From: an uncultured Erysipelotrichaceae bacterium
GTDB lineage: Bacteria > Bacillota_I > Bacilli_A > RFN20 > CAG-826
Assembly: GCA_900315885.1 (NCBI GenBank)
Contig: ONAT01000005.1
Coordinates: forward strand, 1-64,000
DNA: 64,000 nt
Direction: 5' to 3'
The notes under the pieces were generated by a model, which saw nothing but the letters and a program-made list of their open reading frames with translations, did not search any database and was not told the DNA's origin. A program made the translations under genes and the position numbers. Shown piece after piece: positions 49,984 through 59,249 of the stretch. Every line of letters starts with the position of its first letter. The stretch's first letter is position 1.

Positions 49984-50905
49984 AAAAGAACGAGTTATTT
50001 TAGATACTGATATTGGTGATGATATTGATGATGCCTTTGCTTTATATTTGTTGTTACAAGAAAAAAGAGCGAAACTTCTAGGAGTTACAACAGTATTTCG
50101 CAACGCGCGTCAAAGAGCAAAAATGGCTAGTTTCTTAATTTCGACTTTTAAAAAGAAAGTGCCAGTATATGCTGGATGTGATGAACCGCTCATTGCCAAA
50201 GTAAAAAATCTTATTCCTCCAGAAATTCAAGCTAAGGAGACAAAAGATAAATTTGGTAAATATTATATCCCTCAATTTATGGAATTTATGGAAGATGCTC
50301 ATATTGAAGAAAAACATGCAGTAGATTTCATTATTGAGTCAATTCATAAATATCCTCATGAAGTTACAATATTTGGAATTGGACCATTAACCAATATTGC
50401 TATGGCAATTCGTAAAGATCCAAGTATTGTTCCACTTATTAAAGAAATAAGGATAATGGGTGGTGATCCAACAAATATCAATATAAAAGAATGGAATATC
50501 TTCTGTGACCCAGAAGCGGCACACATTGTATTTGATGCCATAGTTCCAATATATGAAGTTGGATTAAATGTTACATTGAAATGCCAATTAACCCAAGAGT
50601 ATCGAGATATTCTTACAAATATTCATGATGATAGATTTATTTTATTAACAAAAATGATGGAAAAGTGGTTTAAACATTATGAATTTACGATACCAGTTAT
50701 GCATGACCCGTTAGCGGTTGCCACAATGTTTGGTGATTTCTGTGAATTTGAAAAATTACCATTAACTGTTGGATTAGAAAATGAAAAAAGAGCATTAACA
50801 TATTGTGACAAAATAGGAAATGATGTCTATAGTGCCAAAAAAGTTAATGTAGATGCATTCTTTAAATATTTTATAAAAACAATATTTGAAATTGATAAAA
50901 ATTAA
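49976..50905 (+). CDS. Inosine/uridine-preferring nucleoside hydrolase family protein
   Basis: Cytosolic (no signal peptide), 309 aa. Splits N-ribosides into base and ribose. The calcium site DTDIGDDIDDAFAL is at residues 9-22 and the late active-site segment VMHDPLAVATMFG is present; the middle motif reads IRIMGGDPTNINIKEWNIFC DPEAAHIVF-like, with the family GG and N..CDPEAA residues. The start at 49976 follows GGAGAGGTG and overlaps the binding protein stop. Together with the ribokinase gene six kilobases on, it points to a ribose-releasing step after uptake. Some members act on unusual ribosides, so the substrate is open. Confidence 0.88.
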   Translation: MNKKERVILDTDIGDDIDDAFALYLLLQEKRAKLLGVTTVFRNARQRAKMASFLISTFKKKVPVYAGCDEPLIAKVKNLIPPEIQAKETKDKFGKYYIPQFMEFMEDAHIEEKHAVDFIIESIHKYPHEVTIFGIGPLTNIAMAIRKDPSIVPLIKEIRIMGGDPTNINIKEWNIFCDPEAAHIVFDAIVPIYEVGLNVTLKCQLTQEYRDILTNIHDDRFILLTKMMEKWFKHYEFTIPVMHDPLAVATMFGDFCEFEKLPLTVGLENEKRALTYCDKIGNDVYSAKKVNVDAFFKYFIKTIFEIDKN

Positions 50906-50916
50906 ATGGGGGAAAT

Positions 50917-52953
50917 ATGAAAACATTCAAACGATTAATCTATTTATCTAGTTTATTAGCGCTTACGATGACTCCAATGGCAAGAGTGGTTAATGCGCAA
51001 GATATTCCTTTCAAAACAACTTTAGAAGGAGGAGTAAAAGTTTCTTATACTACGGCATCCAAAGATACAAGGTCAACTTTACTTCTAAAACCAACAGGTT
51101 CAGCTGATTTTTCTGGAGATGGCATTGCCATACGTATAAAAAATCATATTGAATCAGGTGGAGGTTCTCCGTTTTTTGTGTTTTTAAACGAAACAGACTC
51201 GGACCGTGTCCAAGCTGGAACAGGAACTTCAACAAGTTATACTTTGTATCATTTAGATGGCACACAAGAATCTCAAACTTATCGTTCGGGAGATAACGCT
51301 ATTAGTCTTCCTGCTTCATTTGATGGGTACATTTATTTACCATATCAAAGCTTTGGTTATGTGAATGGTTATGGTTCTGGTAACGGAACATTTGACTATA
51401 GCACTGTTTATGGATTTTATATAGAAATTAATACTTATTATGATGCCTTTTCTAATTTCTCTTTAGGAGGATTAGAAAAACTTCAAAATAATGTTGCAAC
51501 TACACTTTTAGATCCAACAACATTAAATGACTACACATATGGTAACTATTATTGTAAAGATTATAATGGCGAGTATATCAATCTTGAACATAAAAGTGTT
51601 GGAGGTGGAGAGGTTACTTCCGATGTTGATTATGGAAAAGTTACATTAGATGGTGAACTTAATAAGGGATTACAAGTTTCTTATATTGGCGCGGAAAGTG
51701 ATCTTATTTCGCAATTTGGCATTGTGCCAACGATTCGTAATTACGGCACAGATTGTGACTCGTTAGCGTTTAGAATTAAAAACCATACATCTATTGCTAC
51801 TCCAATTACTATTGGCGTAAAAGATCGAAGTGCTAAGACTTATAGTGTTAACAAAACTGTAGGTAAAAATATCTTCTTTAAAGCAAAAGATAATACATTA
51901 AGTATCAATGCTTGGAGAAGTTGGGATTCTGCGGTTGTTATACCATCTGGTTTTGATGGTTGGATGATTATTCCATTTGCTTTGTTTAATACAGTTACAG
52001 CAGCAAACCCTAGTGATGTTCGTTCAATTGTCTTCTCTACTTCGGTATTTAAATCTTATGATGCTTTTACAATCTTGACATTTGGTGATATTACAATCAT
52101 TAAATCAGATGCTAGTTTAACAAAATTATTAACTCCAAGTACTTTAACTGAAGCACAATTTAACGCAACATACGTTAAAAATACAAATACAGAATACATC
52201 CGCTTTACCCGTTACGAAGAACAAACTTTAGTAGCAGAAAGAGAAGGCGATGTTAAATATCTTGAAACATTTACACATGTTAAAACAGATGCAGAGTTAA
52301 ATGGAGAATTCCCAGTTTGGACTGGTGGCTCCACTCTTACAACTACTTTAGTAGATACTTATAACAATAGAAAAGGTATGCAAGTAGATATTGGAGCAGT
52401 TATTCCAAATAACAATATATATGGTTCCATCAATGTCTTCCCAAAATATTATGTTTCTGATTGGAACAATTGGGCTGATGGAGGCGAAAACCATGACCAA
52501 AAGGCTGAAGGTGTCACTTGCTATTTGAAAAACTTATCTCGTAAAGAAATTATTATGAATCTTGAGTTTGATGAAATAACTAAGAAAAATAATAAAAACG
52601 TTACAGAGAGATGGAATGTTCAATTAGGCGCAATGATTATGTATTACGACATTAATACAAATCAAGAATTTATTAGAATGGCTAAACCGGCAATTGTTAT
52701 ACCTGTTAATTTTGAAGGTTATATTCGTATTGATTTCTCACAATATTCTGTCCCAGTTTGGTGTACAGATGGTGATTTGCAACTTGATGTAAGTGCAAAT
52801 ATGGCGGGAATGTATGTAACTACAGATTGCTCTAATAATGAAGGTTTATCATTCGTTATTTCCGATTGTGGTATCTATTTCAATAAAACAGAGATTTCTT
52901 CGTTCTTTGAAGAAAGTGAAAATTCTATTCGTTCAAACATGGGGAGGAATTAA
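50917..52953 (+). CDS. Large secreted protein with three beta-rich modules
   Basis: 678 aa with a classical signal peptide (LIYLSSLLALTMTPMARVVNA, cleaved near residue 27). Three modules of about 200 residues: 33-225, 228-440 and 443-665. Module 1 has SGDGIAIRIKNHIE, LNETDSDRV, PASFDGYIYLPYQSF and YSTVYGFYIEIN; modules 2 and 3 keep the LAFRIKN, SGFDGWMIIPF and NFEGYIRIDFS parts. The 737-aa lipoprotein at 56933 has two more copies. I know no family for it; the Phe-Asp-Gly-Tyr beta pattern suggests carbohydrate binding (inference). No anchor motif or enzyme motif is seen. Confidence 0.8.
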   Translation: MKTFKRLIYLSSLLALTMTPMARVVNAQDIPFKTTLEGGVKVSYTTASKDTRSTLLLKPTGSADFSGDGIAIRIKNHIESGGGSPFFVFLNETDSDRVQAGTGTSTSYTLYHLDGTQESQTYRSGDNAISLPASFDGYIYLPYQSFGYVNGYGSGNGTFDYSTVYGFYIEINTYYDAFSNFSLGGLEKLQNNVATTLLDPTTLNDYTYGNYYCKDYNGEYINLEHKSVGGGEVTSDVDYGKVTLDGELNKGLQVSYIGAESDLISQFGIVPTIRNYGTDCDSLAFRIKNHTSIATPITIGVKDRSAKTYSVNKTVGKNIFFKAKDNTLSINAWRSWDSAVVIPSGFDGWMIIPFALFNTVTAANPSDVRSIVFSTSVFKSYDAFTILTFGDITIIKSDASLTKLLTPSTLTEAQFNATYVKNTNTEYIRFTRYEEQTLVAEREGDVKYLETFTHVKTDAELNGEFPVWTGGSTLTTTLVDTYNNRKGMQVDIGAVIPNNNIYGSINVFPKYYVSDWNNWADGGENHDQKAEGVTCYLKNLSRKEIIMNLEFDEITKKNNKNVTERWNVQLGAMIMYYDINTNQEFIRMAKPAIVIPVNFEGYIRIDFSQYSVPVWCTDGDLQLDVSANMAGMYVTTDCSNNEGLSFVISDCGIYFNKTEISSFFEESENSIRSNMGRN

Positions 52954-52955
52954 GC

Positions 52956-54083
52956 ATGAAAAAGAAATTAATGATGTTAATTTTACCGTTGATGCTATTA
53001 ATGGGGTGTGACACAACAACTCCTAGTACACCACAAGAAAAATTTGAACCTAAAACAAATTATGGCATTGCTCCAATGTTTGATGATACTTTAGGAATTT
53101 ATGATAAAGATCCAGCAATCTTTAAAGAAGATGGAAAAAAATATACTTTCTTTACAACAAATGAAACAAAATATGTGACAGGAGATGTCATTGGTTTACG
53201 TATCGGCACTGAAAACGAAAATGGCGAAACTGTTTATGATAAAACAACGCAAATTGTTTTAAGAGCAAGTGAAAATGATTGGGATTCAATGCGTGTTTCT
53301 AATCCTGATGTTATCAAAGGTGAATTTGCTTATCAAAATGTTACTTATTCTTATTTAATGGCGTTCCAAGGAACTTCAAAAGTAAAAGATAAGTTATATC
53401 AAATCGGTTTTGCAGTTAGTAATGATTTACTAAATTGGAAAAAAGTAGGAAACGAACCAATTATTAAATATTCTTCATACGCTTATGGTTCTGCTTATGG
53501 CGTAGGTGCTCCATCACTTGTAAGTTATGATCAAAAAGGAAAATTCTATTGTTTCTATACTTACGCAGACGCATTAATTACAACAACAAGAGTTAGCTAT
53601 TTTGATTGCTCTTCACTAGATGATATTAAAACAGGTGAAGCATCCGCAATATCATCTAAAGGTTTAGAAGATAAATCAGGAGATGTCGTGTTTAATAACG
53701 CAGACTTCATGATTGATAAAGAATCTAACACTATATACTGCGTACGTGATCGTAACCCAGTTATGACTATGCCTGCAACTAGTGATTCAATTCAAGTAGC
53801 AAAAGCGGATTTAAAGATATTAGTTAATCCAAATGATTATGAATGGACACTTGTTACAAGAAGCATTTCTGATTTAGATACTGCTTTATTAGACGGGGAA
53901 GAAAGTCAAGAATTTGGTTGGGAACGTATTTATTCTGCATGTTTAATTAGTGATGCTTATGGACATAAACTAGCTGGAGACAAATTGCCATTAGCTTTTA
54001 GTGTTTCCGCGGTTGGTGTTGGTAGTGAAAACAATAATTACCTATATTCAGGTGCAATTGTTTACTACGAAGTGAATTTATAA
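52956..54083 (+). CDS. Beta-propeller glycosidase-like lipoprotein 1
   Basis: 375 aa; lipobox LMGC with Cys 18. The mature part resembles five-bladed propeller glycosidases (GH43/GH32/GH117-like): YDKDPAIFKEDGKKYTFFTT places an Asp where the GH43 base lies, SNPDVIKGEFAYQNVTYSYL is like the second acidic site, and YGVGAPSLVSYDQKGKFYCF is like the third blade. The catalytic acid is not identified with certainty. It starts two bases after the module protein and is paralogous to the next gene. Likely trims or binds glycan at the cell surface. Confidence 0.75.
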   Translation: MKKKLMMLILPLMLLMGCDTTTPSTPQEKFEPKTNYGIAPMFDDTLGIYDKDPAIFKEDGKKYTFFTTNETKYVTGDVIGLRIGTENENGETVYDKTTQIVLRASENDWDSMRVSNPDVIKGEFAYQNVTYSYLMAFQGTSKVKDKLYQIGFAVSNDLLNWKKVGNEPIIKYSSYAYGSAYGVGAPSLVSYDQKGKFYCFYTYADALITTTRVSYFDCSSLDDIKTGEASAISSKGLEDKSGDVVFNNADFMIDKESNTIYCVRDRNPVMTMPATSDSIQVAKADLKILVNPNDYEWTLVTRSISDLDTALLDGEESQEFGWERIYSACLISDAYGHKLAGDKLPLAFSVSAVGVGSENNNYLYSGAIVYYEVNL

Positions 54084-54097
54084 GGAGGAACTCATAG

Positions 54098-55258
54098 ATG
54101 AAAAAAATAATGAAGTTTGTCTGTTTATTAGCGTTGCTTTGTGGAGGTTGTGATATGAATAGTAATAGTGGTTCAACACCAAATTCTTCTAAACCGACTG
54201 AAGAAGAAAATAAAGTTTATCAATTATTTGAACATAAAAAGGGCGAGACAGAAACTGATCAATTTTATAATTATTGCCCAACATCATTTGAAGAAGATGG
54301 TGTAAGACATATCTACTATTGCGCAAATAAGATACACGGTAATGTTACTGACTACATCGCTTATCGTAGAGGTGTAAAAAACGAAAAAGGAATATGGGAA
54401 TATGGTGAAATATCATATGTCCTTGCTCCAACAGAAAACACTTGGGATTCTCGTCATGTTTGTGATCCAAGCGTTATCAAAGGAGTATTCAATTATAACG
54501 AAGAAACTTATAACTATTTAATGGCCTATTTAGGTTGTGTTACAAGCGATAACACAAAAAATGAAGTTGGCTTAGCAATTGCTAAAAAACCCGAAGGACC
54601 TTGGATTAAAATCGATAATAATCCAATTTGTCATTATGAACTAAATGATAATAAAGGATTTCAATGGGGATATGGACAACCAAGTTTAGTATCCGTAGAT
54701 AAAGAAAGTGAAGTTTTATTATTCTATACAGTTGGTGATGGTGCATCTACATACACACGTGTAGAAAGATGGGATTTTAGTTCTTTAAATAATCCAGTTA
54801 TGGTTTCGGACAATTACAAACGAGTTATTACTCGTGGCTTAAAGAATTTAAATAATGCTCAAGACTACATTTCTAATGCAGACTTTGCTTATGACCCAAC
54901 GAGTGGAAGAATCTATATGATTAAAGATGATCATCCATCTCCAGAAGGAGCGAGTGTAGGTTCAGGAGTAACTATTTATTACTTAGAAGAAGACTTTGAA
55001 AATAAAGATTTCTATCCAGGATATACATTATTTAATGTTGTCGGTGATATGTGGAATGAAATGGATCACATTGATGTATCTGTTTCAGGATTTGCGTTAA
55101 ATCATAACTCTGGATTTGTCACTGATGCTTATGGATGGACATTATCGAATAAAAATATTGATTGCTTATTTACAGCTGCGAATTTCTATCCTAGTTCATT
55201 CTGGGGTACATTAGGTAGCTATAGAATTTATCAATATACAATGGAAATAACAGAATAA
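54098..55258 (+). CDS. Beta-propeller glycosidase-like lipoprotein 2
   Basis: 386 aa; lipobox CGGC with Cys 18, then an Asn/Ser-rich linker. Same blade pattern as the preceding paralogue: YNYCPTSFEEDGVRHIYYCA, CDPSVIKGVFNYNEETYNYL, GYGQPSLVSVDKESEVLLFY, and a shared final segment SDAYGHKLAG/TDAYGWTLSN before the end. The Asp of the first blade (DPAIF in lipoprotein 1) is replaced here by Cys-Pro (CPTSF), so one of the two may be a non-catalytic binding partner. No experimental family assignment is possible from sequence reading. Confidence 0.72.
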   Translation: MKKIMKFVCLLALLCGGCDMNSNSGSTPNSSKPTEEENKVYQLFEHKKGETETDQFYNYCPTSFEEDGVRHIYYCANKIHGNVTDYIAYRRGVKNEKGIWEYGEISYVLAPTENTWDSRHVCDPSVIKGVFNYNEETYNYLMAYLGCVTSDNTKNEVGLAIAKKPEGPWIKIDNNPICHYELNDNKGFQWGYGQPSLVSVDKESEVLLFYTVGDGASTYTRVERWDFSSLNNPVMVSDNYKRVITRGLKNLNNAQDYISNADFAYDPTSGRIYMIKDDHPSPEGASVGSGVTIYYLEEDFENKDFYPGYTLFNVVGDMWNEMDHIDVSVSGFALNHNSGFVTDAYGWTLSNKNIDCLFTAANFYPSSFWGTLGSYRIYQYTMEITE

Positions 55259-55270
55259 GGTGTAAAAATA

Positions 55271-55924
55271 ATGCAGGATTTTGATAAAAAAACTAATGGA
55301 AAAGGCTATAGATTTCTAAAAGTGTTAGGAGACATTTTCGTTTTAAACATTGAGTTTATTTTGGTAACATGCCTTTCCTTAACAGTTCTATTTTTTCCTG
55401 CATTATTTGCCCTTGTTGAGTTGTTTAAAAATGAAAAAACAAGTTATGTTAATCCTTTTTCTGATTACTTCGCTTTAATTAAAAAGCATATTAAAAAGGG
55501 ATTAAAATATTGGATTACTGTTCTTCCAATATACGCTTTATTAGCTTATGTATTATATCTAGATTATCAATTAATACATGCGAACGAAAGCGTTATGGTC
55601 GCGTGGATGAGTTTAATTATTATTATTGGTATTTTAATTGTCTTAACATCTGCGCTTATTGAATTGCCTTTATTTATTGCATATTTTGATGATGAAAAAG
55701 CACTTGATTGCTTTAGAAAAGCATCTTTAATTGCTAGAAAAAAATTGTTGTTAGTTCTTTCATCATGGATGTGCATTCTCTCATTTGTCTTCGTATTTTA
55801 TATGTTCTATCCGCTGATTTTCTTCTTTGGTATAGGACTTATGGTTTATCTAGTAACAAGAATGAGCGAGAGAGTATATGAGCAATTAGTTAGAGAAGAA
55901 AAAGCAAGACTAAAAGAAGAATGA
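55271..55924 (+). CDS. DUF624-like (YesL-type) membrane protein
   Basis: 217 aa with about five membrane helices (ILVTCLSLTVLFFPALFALV; WITVLPIYALLAYVLYL; WMSLIIIIGILIVLTSALIE; SSWMCILSFVFVFYMFYPLI). This size, the FPALFALVELFKN segment and position in a LplABC-type sugar operon fit the DUF624/YesL family, which regularly accompanies CUT1 importers. Role unknown, possibly transporter assembly. It ends in TGA, almost unique among the AT-rich genes here; a TAG follows two codons later. Confidence 0.7.
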   Translation: MQDFDKKTNGKGYRFLKVLGDIFVLNIEFILVTCLSLTVLFFPALFALVELFKNEKTSYVNPFSDYFALIKKHIKKGLKYWITVLPIYALLAYVLYLDYQLIHANESVMVAWMSLIIIIGILIVLTSALIELPLFIAYFDDEKALDCFRKASLIARKKLLLVLSSWMCILSFVFVFYMFYPLIFFFGIGLMVYLVTRMSERVYEQLVREEKARLKEE

Positions 55925-55999
55925 ATGTAGATTACTAATGTAATTTACAGATAGATTATTAGATATTTGATTCGTAATAAATAGGAAAGGAGGAACAAA

Positions 56000-56905
56000 A
56001 TGAAAATTTTAGTTGTTGGCAGTATCAACATGGATTTAGTAACTTATGTTAATTCTTTACCACAGCGTGGGGAGACAACATTCGGCTCAACTTTTATGCA
56101 AAACCCAGGTGGAAAAGGCGCTAATCAAGCATGTGCCGCGGCATTACTTAATGGCGATGTGACATTCCTTGGCGCAATTGGAAGCGATGATTATGGTAAA
56201 GCATTACAAAGTTGTTTATGTAAATGTGGAGTAAAACCAGTTTTAAAAATTTCTAAAACTAAACCGACAGGATGTGCATCAATTATTATTGAAGAAGATG
56301 TGCACGACAATCGAATTATTGTTATTTCAGGAGCGAATGAAGAAATAAAAGAGCATGATATTGATATGCATTTAGATTTACTTCAAGACGCAGACATAAT
56401 AATTATGCAATTAGAAATTCCACTTGAAACTGTAGAGTATGTTGCTACTTTAGCACATAAAATGCATAAAACTGTTATTTTAAATCCAGCACCAGGCAAA
56501 AAACTTAGCGATAATTTATTAACAAAAGTTAACTATTTAACTCCAAATGAAACAGAATTAGCGCTTTTAACGGATTTAGAAGTTAATGATGAAGAATCTT
56601 TAGCAAAAGCGTGTGACTGTTTACTAAATAAAGGGACAAAAAATTTATTAATTACTTTAGGAAGCAAAGGAGTTTATTGGTGTACACAAGATGCTAAAAA
56701 GTTAATACCAGCATTCCGTGTAGACGCTGTCGACACAACTGCAGCAGGAGATTGTTTTAATGGGGCTTTCGCAACATTCTTATCCGAAGGATATGAAGTA
56801 GAAAAAGCAATCTTATATGCTCAAAAAGCCTCTTCAATTTGTGTCCAACGTAAAGGTGCGATTGCATCTTTACCAAGAAGAGAAGAATTGATGATTAAAA
56901 ATTAG
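56000..56905 (+). CDS. rbsK: Ribokinase
   Basis: Phosphorylates ribose to ribose 5-phosphate for the pentose pathway. 301 aa PfkB-family. Substrate motif VVGSINMDLVTYVNSLPQRG and GGKGANQACAAA, the NPAPGKKLSD and TPNETELALL segments, and the catalytic DTTAAGDCFNGAF with the base Asp are intact. Strong AAAGGAGG site; 75 bases separate it from the previous gene without an obvious promoter or terminator. The ribose-specific look of the N-terminal motif supports ribokinase rather than fructokinase. It fits with the nucleoside hydrolase of the operon. Confidence 0.9.
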   Translation: MKILVVGSINMDLVTYVNSLPQRGETTFGSTFMQNPGGKGANQACAAALLNGDVTFLGAIGSDDYGKALQSCLCKCGVKPVLKISKTKPTGCASIIIEEDVHDNRIIVISGANEEIKEHDIDMHLDLLQDADIIIMQLEIPLETVEYVATLAHKMHKTVILNPAPGKKLSDNLLTKVNYLTPNETELALLTDLEVNDEESLAKACDCLLNKGTKNLLITLGSKGVYWCTQDAKKLIPAFRVDAVDTTAAGDCFNGAFATFLSEGYEVEKAILYAQKASSICVQRKGAIASLPRREELMIKN

Positions 56906-56932
56906 ATTTTAAAAGGGAGGAAAAACAAATAA

Positions 56933-59146
56933 ATGAAAAAATCTTTAAAATCTTTACTATTAGTTGCATTTATGGCTGGTGCAACTGCGTTAGTGGGATG
57001 CGATAATAATCAAACATCTACACCAGCGTCAACTCAACCATCAGTGACAACACCTCAACCTTCAGTTGCGCCTAGTGTTGATCCTGCAATTTTGGAAGGC
57101 CAAAAAACTGCCGCTATCACAGAAGTTGAAAACTACAAAAACAAAGATGACTACCGTGATACAGAAAAGGCTCAACTTGAAACATTAATTACAAACACAA
57201 AAACTGTGATTAATCAAGCAACAAGCAAAACAGCTATTGATGAAGCTGTTACACAATTTAAAGCAAGTGCAGATGCTTTAAAGACAAATGCACAATATGA
57301 AGCAGAAGAATTTGCTACTTATAAGACAACAAAAATTAGTGAAGTAGAAAATTACAAAGACAAGAACGATTACCGCGATGCAGAAAAAGCACAATTAGAA
57401 GGATTAATTAATGCTGCTAAAACTGCAATTAATGATGCAACATCAAGAGAAGTTATTGATGGAGTAGTTACTACTTTCAAAACAAACGCAGATGCATTAA
57501 AAACTAATGCTCAATACGAAGCAGAAGAATTTGCAGCTTACAAAGAAACAAAAGTTAGTGAAGTTGAAGGTTATAAAACTGCAACTGACTATCGCGAAAC
57601 CGAACAAACTCAACTTGCAACATTAATTCAAACTGCTAAAGCAAGCATTAATAATGCTACAACAAAAGATGAAATTAATAATGCGGTTACTGAATTCAAA
57701 ACTGCTGCTGATGCACTAAAAACTAAAGCTCAATACGAGGCAGAAGAAGCTCAAGCTTTAGCAGACGCTATTGTAGCAGCTGGCTCGGAAATTGAAAATT
57801 ACGTTAACCCAATTAATTATCGTAAAGCACAAGAAACACAAGTTCTTGATTTAATTGATGAATATTATGCTAAAGTTCAAGCGGCTACATCTATTGATAA
57901 CGTCAATGCAATAGTTACAGAATTTAAAGGCTTGGTTGATGCAATCCCAGTTGATACAGGATTCACTGGTGCTTTAGAAAAAGGTGCTATTGTATCATTT
58001 ACAAAAGCTGCTAATCCAACAGCTGCAGATCTGTTCATTAAACCTGACACAAATAATTGGACTGGCGATGGCTTTGCAATTCGTATTAAAAATACATGTG
58101 GTGCACAAATGTTTATTAATGTTTATTTAAATGAAACAGACTCTGATCGTGTTCATTTAGCAACAGGTGCAAGTTTCTATCTCTACGATGCAAATGGTAA
58201 ATCAATGGCAACTTCTGGAAGAACTTGGGGCTACTACATGTTAGTACCCCATGGTTTTGATGGTTATGTTTATATTCCATATGAAAGTATGGAATTAGAT
58301 CCAAATTATGGTGGAGGAAATAAATCATTTAATTATTCTTCTGTTTATGGATTATATTTAGAAACAGCAGTTGAATGTGATGACTATCAAATCTATGAAG
58401 TGGGCGAGGTTCAAGTACTAAATGGTGACACCATTACTACAGTCGTATCAACAAGCGATTTGACTTCAAGAAACTATAGCTCTAAGTATGTTAAAGATTT
58501 TAATGGCCAATACATTAATACAAGATTTAATGGCGAAGAAGAGCCAGAAGAAACATGTATTTTTAGTGGCTCTTTAACAGGCTCGGAAATTTCATTTAAT
58601 TCAAGTAGCGTTGATCAATTATCTGCTTTGAAATTGTCTGCTAAAAACAACAATTGGGCTGGTGATGGCTTTGCTATTAGAATGAAAGAATTAGCAGGAA
58701 CACTATCCTATATCAGTATGTTTATCAATGAAACTGATGGTGACATTGCTTGTTTAAAAGCAAATGCAACTTATTCTTTATATAACCTAGATGGTACTGT
58801 TACTGAAGGATCAAATAATAGAGGATGGGGAAGCTATTTAACATTGCCTGCAAATTTTGATGGATATGTCTATTTCCCTTATTCAAGCTTCGCCTACAAT
58901 AGAGGAGCAGGCGATAACAATATGACTTATACAGGTATTTGGGGTGTATATTTTGAAATAAATACATTTATAAACTATGGAGATTTCAATCAACATTTCA
59001 TTATTGGTTCAATCGAAGTTAAAAATGGTGACACTGTTACTAAAGTTTTAGATACAACAACATTAACAAACAGCGATTACACACAATATGTTGAAAAAGC
59101 AGGAAATAACGAGAATATTAATCAATCATTCTATTCTGCAAAATAA
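56933..59146 (+). CDS. Repeat lipoprotein: FIVAR-like stalk plus two beta-rich modules
   Basis: 737 aa; lipobox LVGC, Cys 23. A Thr/Pro/Ser linker is followed by four helical repeats of about 72 residues (about 56-342) with the phrase EVENYKNKDDYRDTEKAQLE, related to FIVAR domains, forming a stalk. Then two modules (about 342-538 and 541-737) like those of the protein at 50917: TGDGFAIRIKN/AGDGFAIRMKE, LNETDSDRV/INETDGDIA, HGFDGYVYIPYES/ANFDGYVYFPYSS. Likely a surface glycan-capturing protein on a rigid spacer. Last gene of the operon; strong terminator after it. Confidence 0.8.
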   Translation: MKKSLKSLLLVAFMAGATALVGCDNNQTSTPASTQPSVTTPQPSVAPSVDPAILEGQKTAAITEVENYKNKDDYRDTEKAQLETLITNTKTVINQATSKTAIDEAVTQFKASADALKTNAQYEAEEFATYKTTKISEVENYKDKNDYRDAEKAQLEGLINAAKTAINDATSREVIDGVVTTFKTNADALKTNAQYEAEEFAAYKETKVSEVEGYKTATDYRETEQTQLATLIQTAKASINNATTKDEINNAVTEFKTAADALKTKAQYEAEEAQALADAIVAAGSEIENYVNPINYRKAQETQVLDLIDEYYAKVQAATSIDNVNAIVTEFKGLVDAIPVDTGFTGALEKGAIVSFTKAANPTAADLFIKPDTNNWTGDGFAIRIKNTCGAQMFINVYLNETDSDRVHLATGASFYLYDANGKSMATSGRTWGYYMLVPHGFDGYVYIPYESMELDPNYGGGNKSFNYSSVYGLYLETAVECDDYQIYEVGEVQVLNGDTITTVVSTSDLTSRNYSSKYVKDFNGQYINTRFNGEEEPEETCIFSGSLTGSEISFNSSSVDQLSALKLSAKNNNWAGDGFAIRMKELAGTLSYISMFINETDGDIACLKANATYSLYNLDGTVTEGSNNRGWGSYLTLPANFDGYVYFPYSSFAYNRGAGDNNMTYTGIWGVYFEINTFINYGDFNQHFIIGSIEVKNGDTVTKVLDTTTLTNSDYTQYVEKAGNNENINQSFYSAK

Positions 59147-59163
59147 TATTTAAAATGTGTTGA

Positions 59164-59197
59164 AAAAAGGCTATCGGCGTACGCTGATAGCCTTTTT
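59164..59197 (+). terminator. Terminator of the 43.3-59.1 kb operon
   Basis: AAAAAGGCTATC (59164-59175) and GATAGCCTTTTT (59186-59197) pair perfectly around GGCGTACGCT, which can extend the stem. Confidence 0.92.
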
Positions 59198-59249
59198 GTA
59201 TGGATTAATGATACTTGAAATTAGTAGAAGAAGTTATTGTCACACAATA

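Noticed and set aside
57124-57960. CRISPR-like or tandem DNA repeats
   Set aside because: The periodicity of about 216 bases is protein-level (FIVAR-like repeats), with divergent DNA and no spacers.
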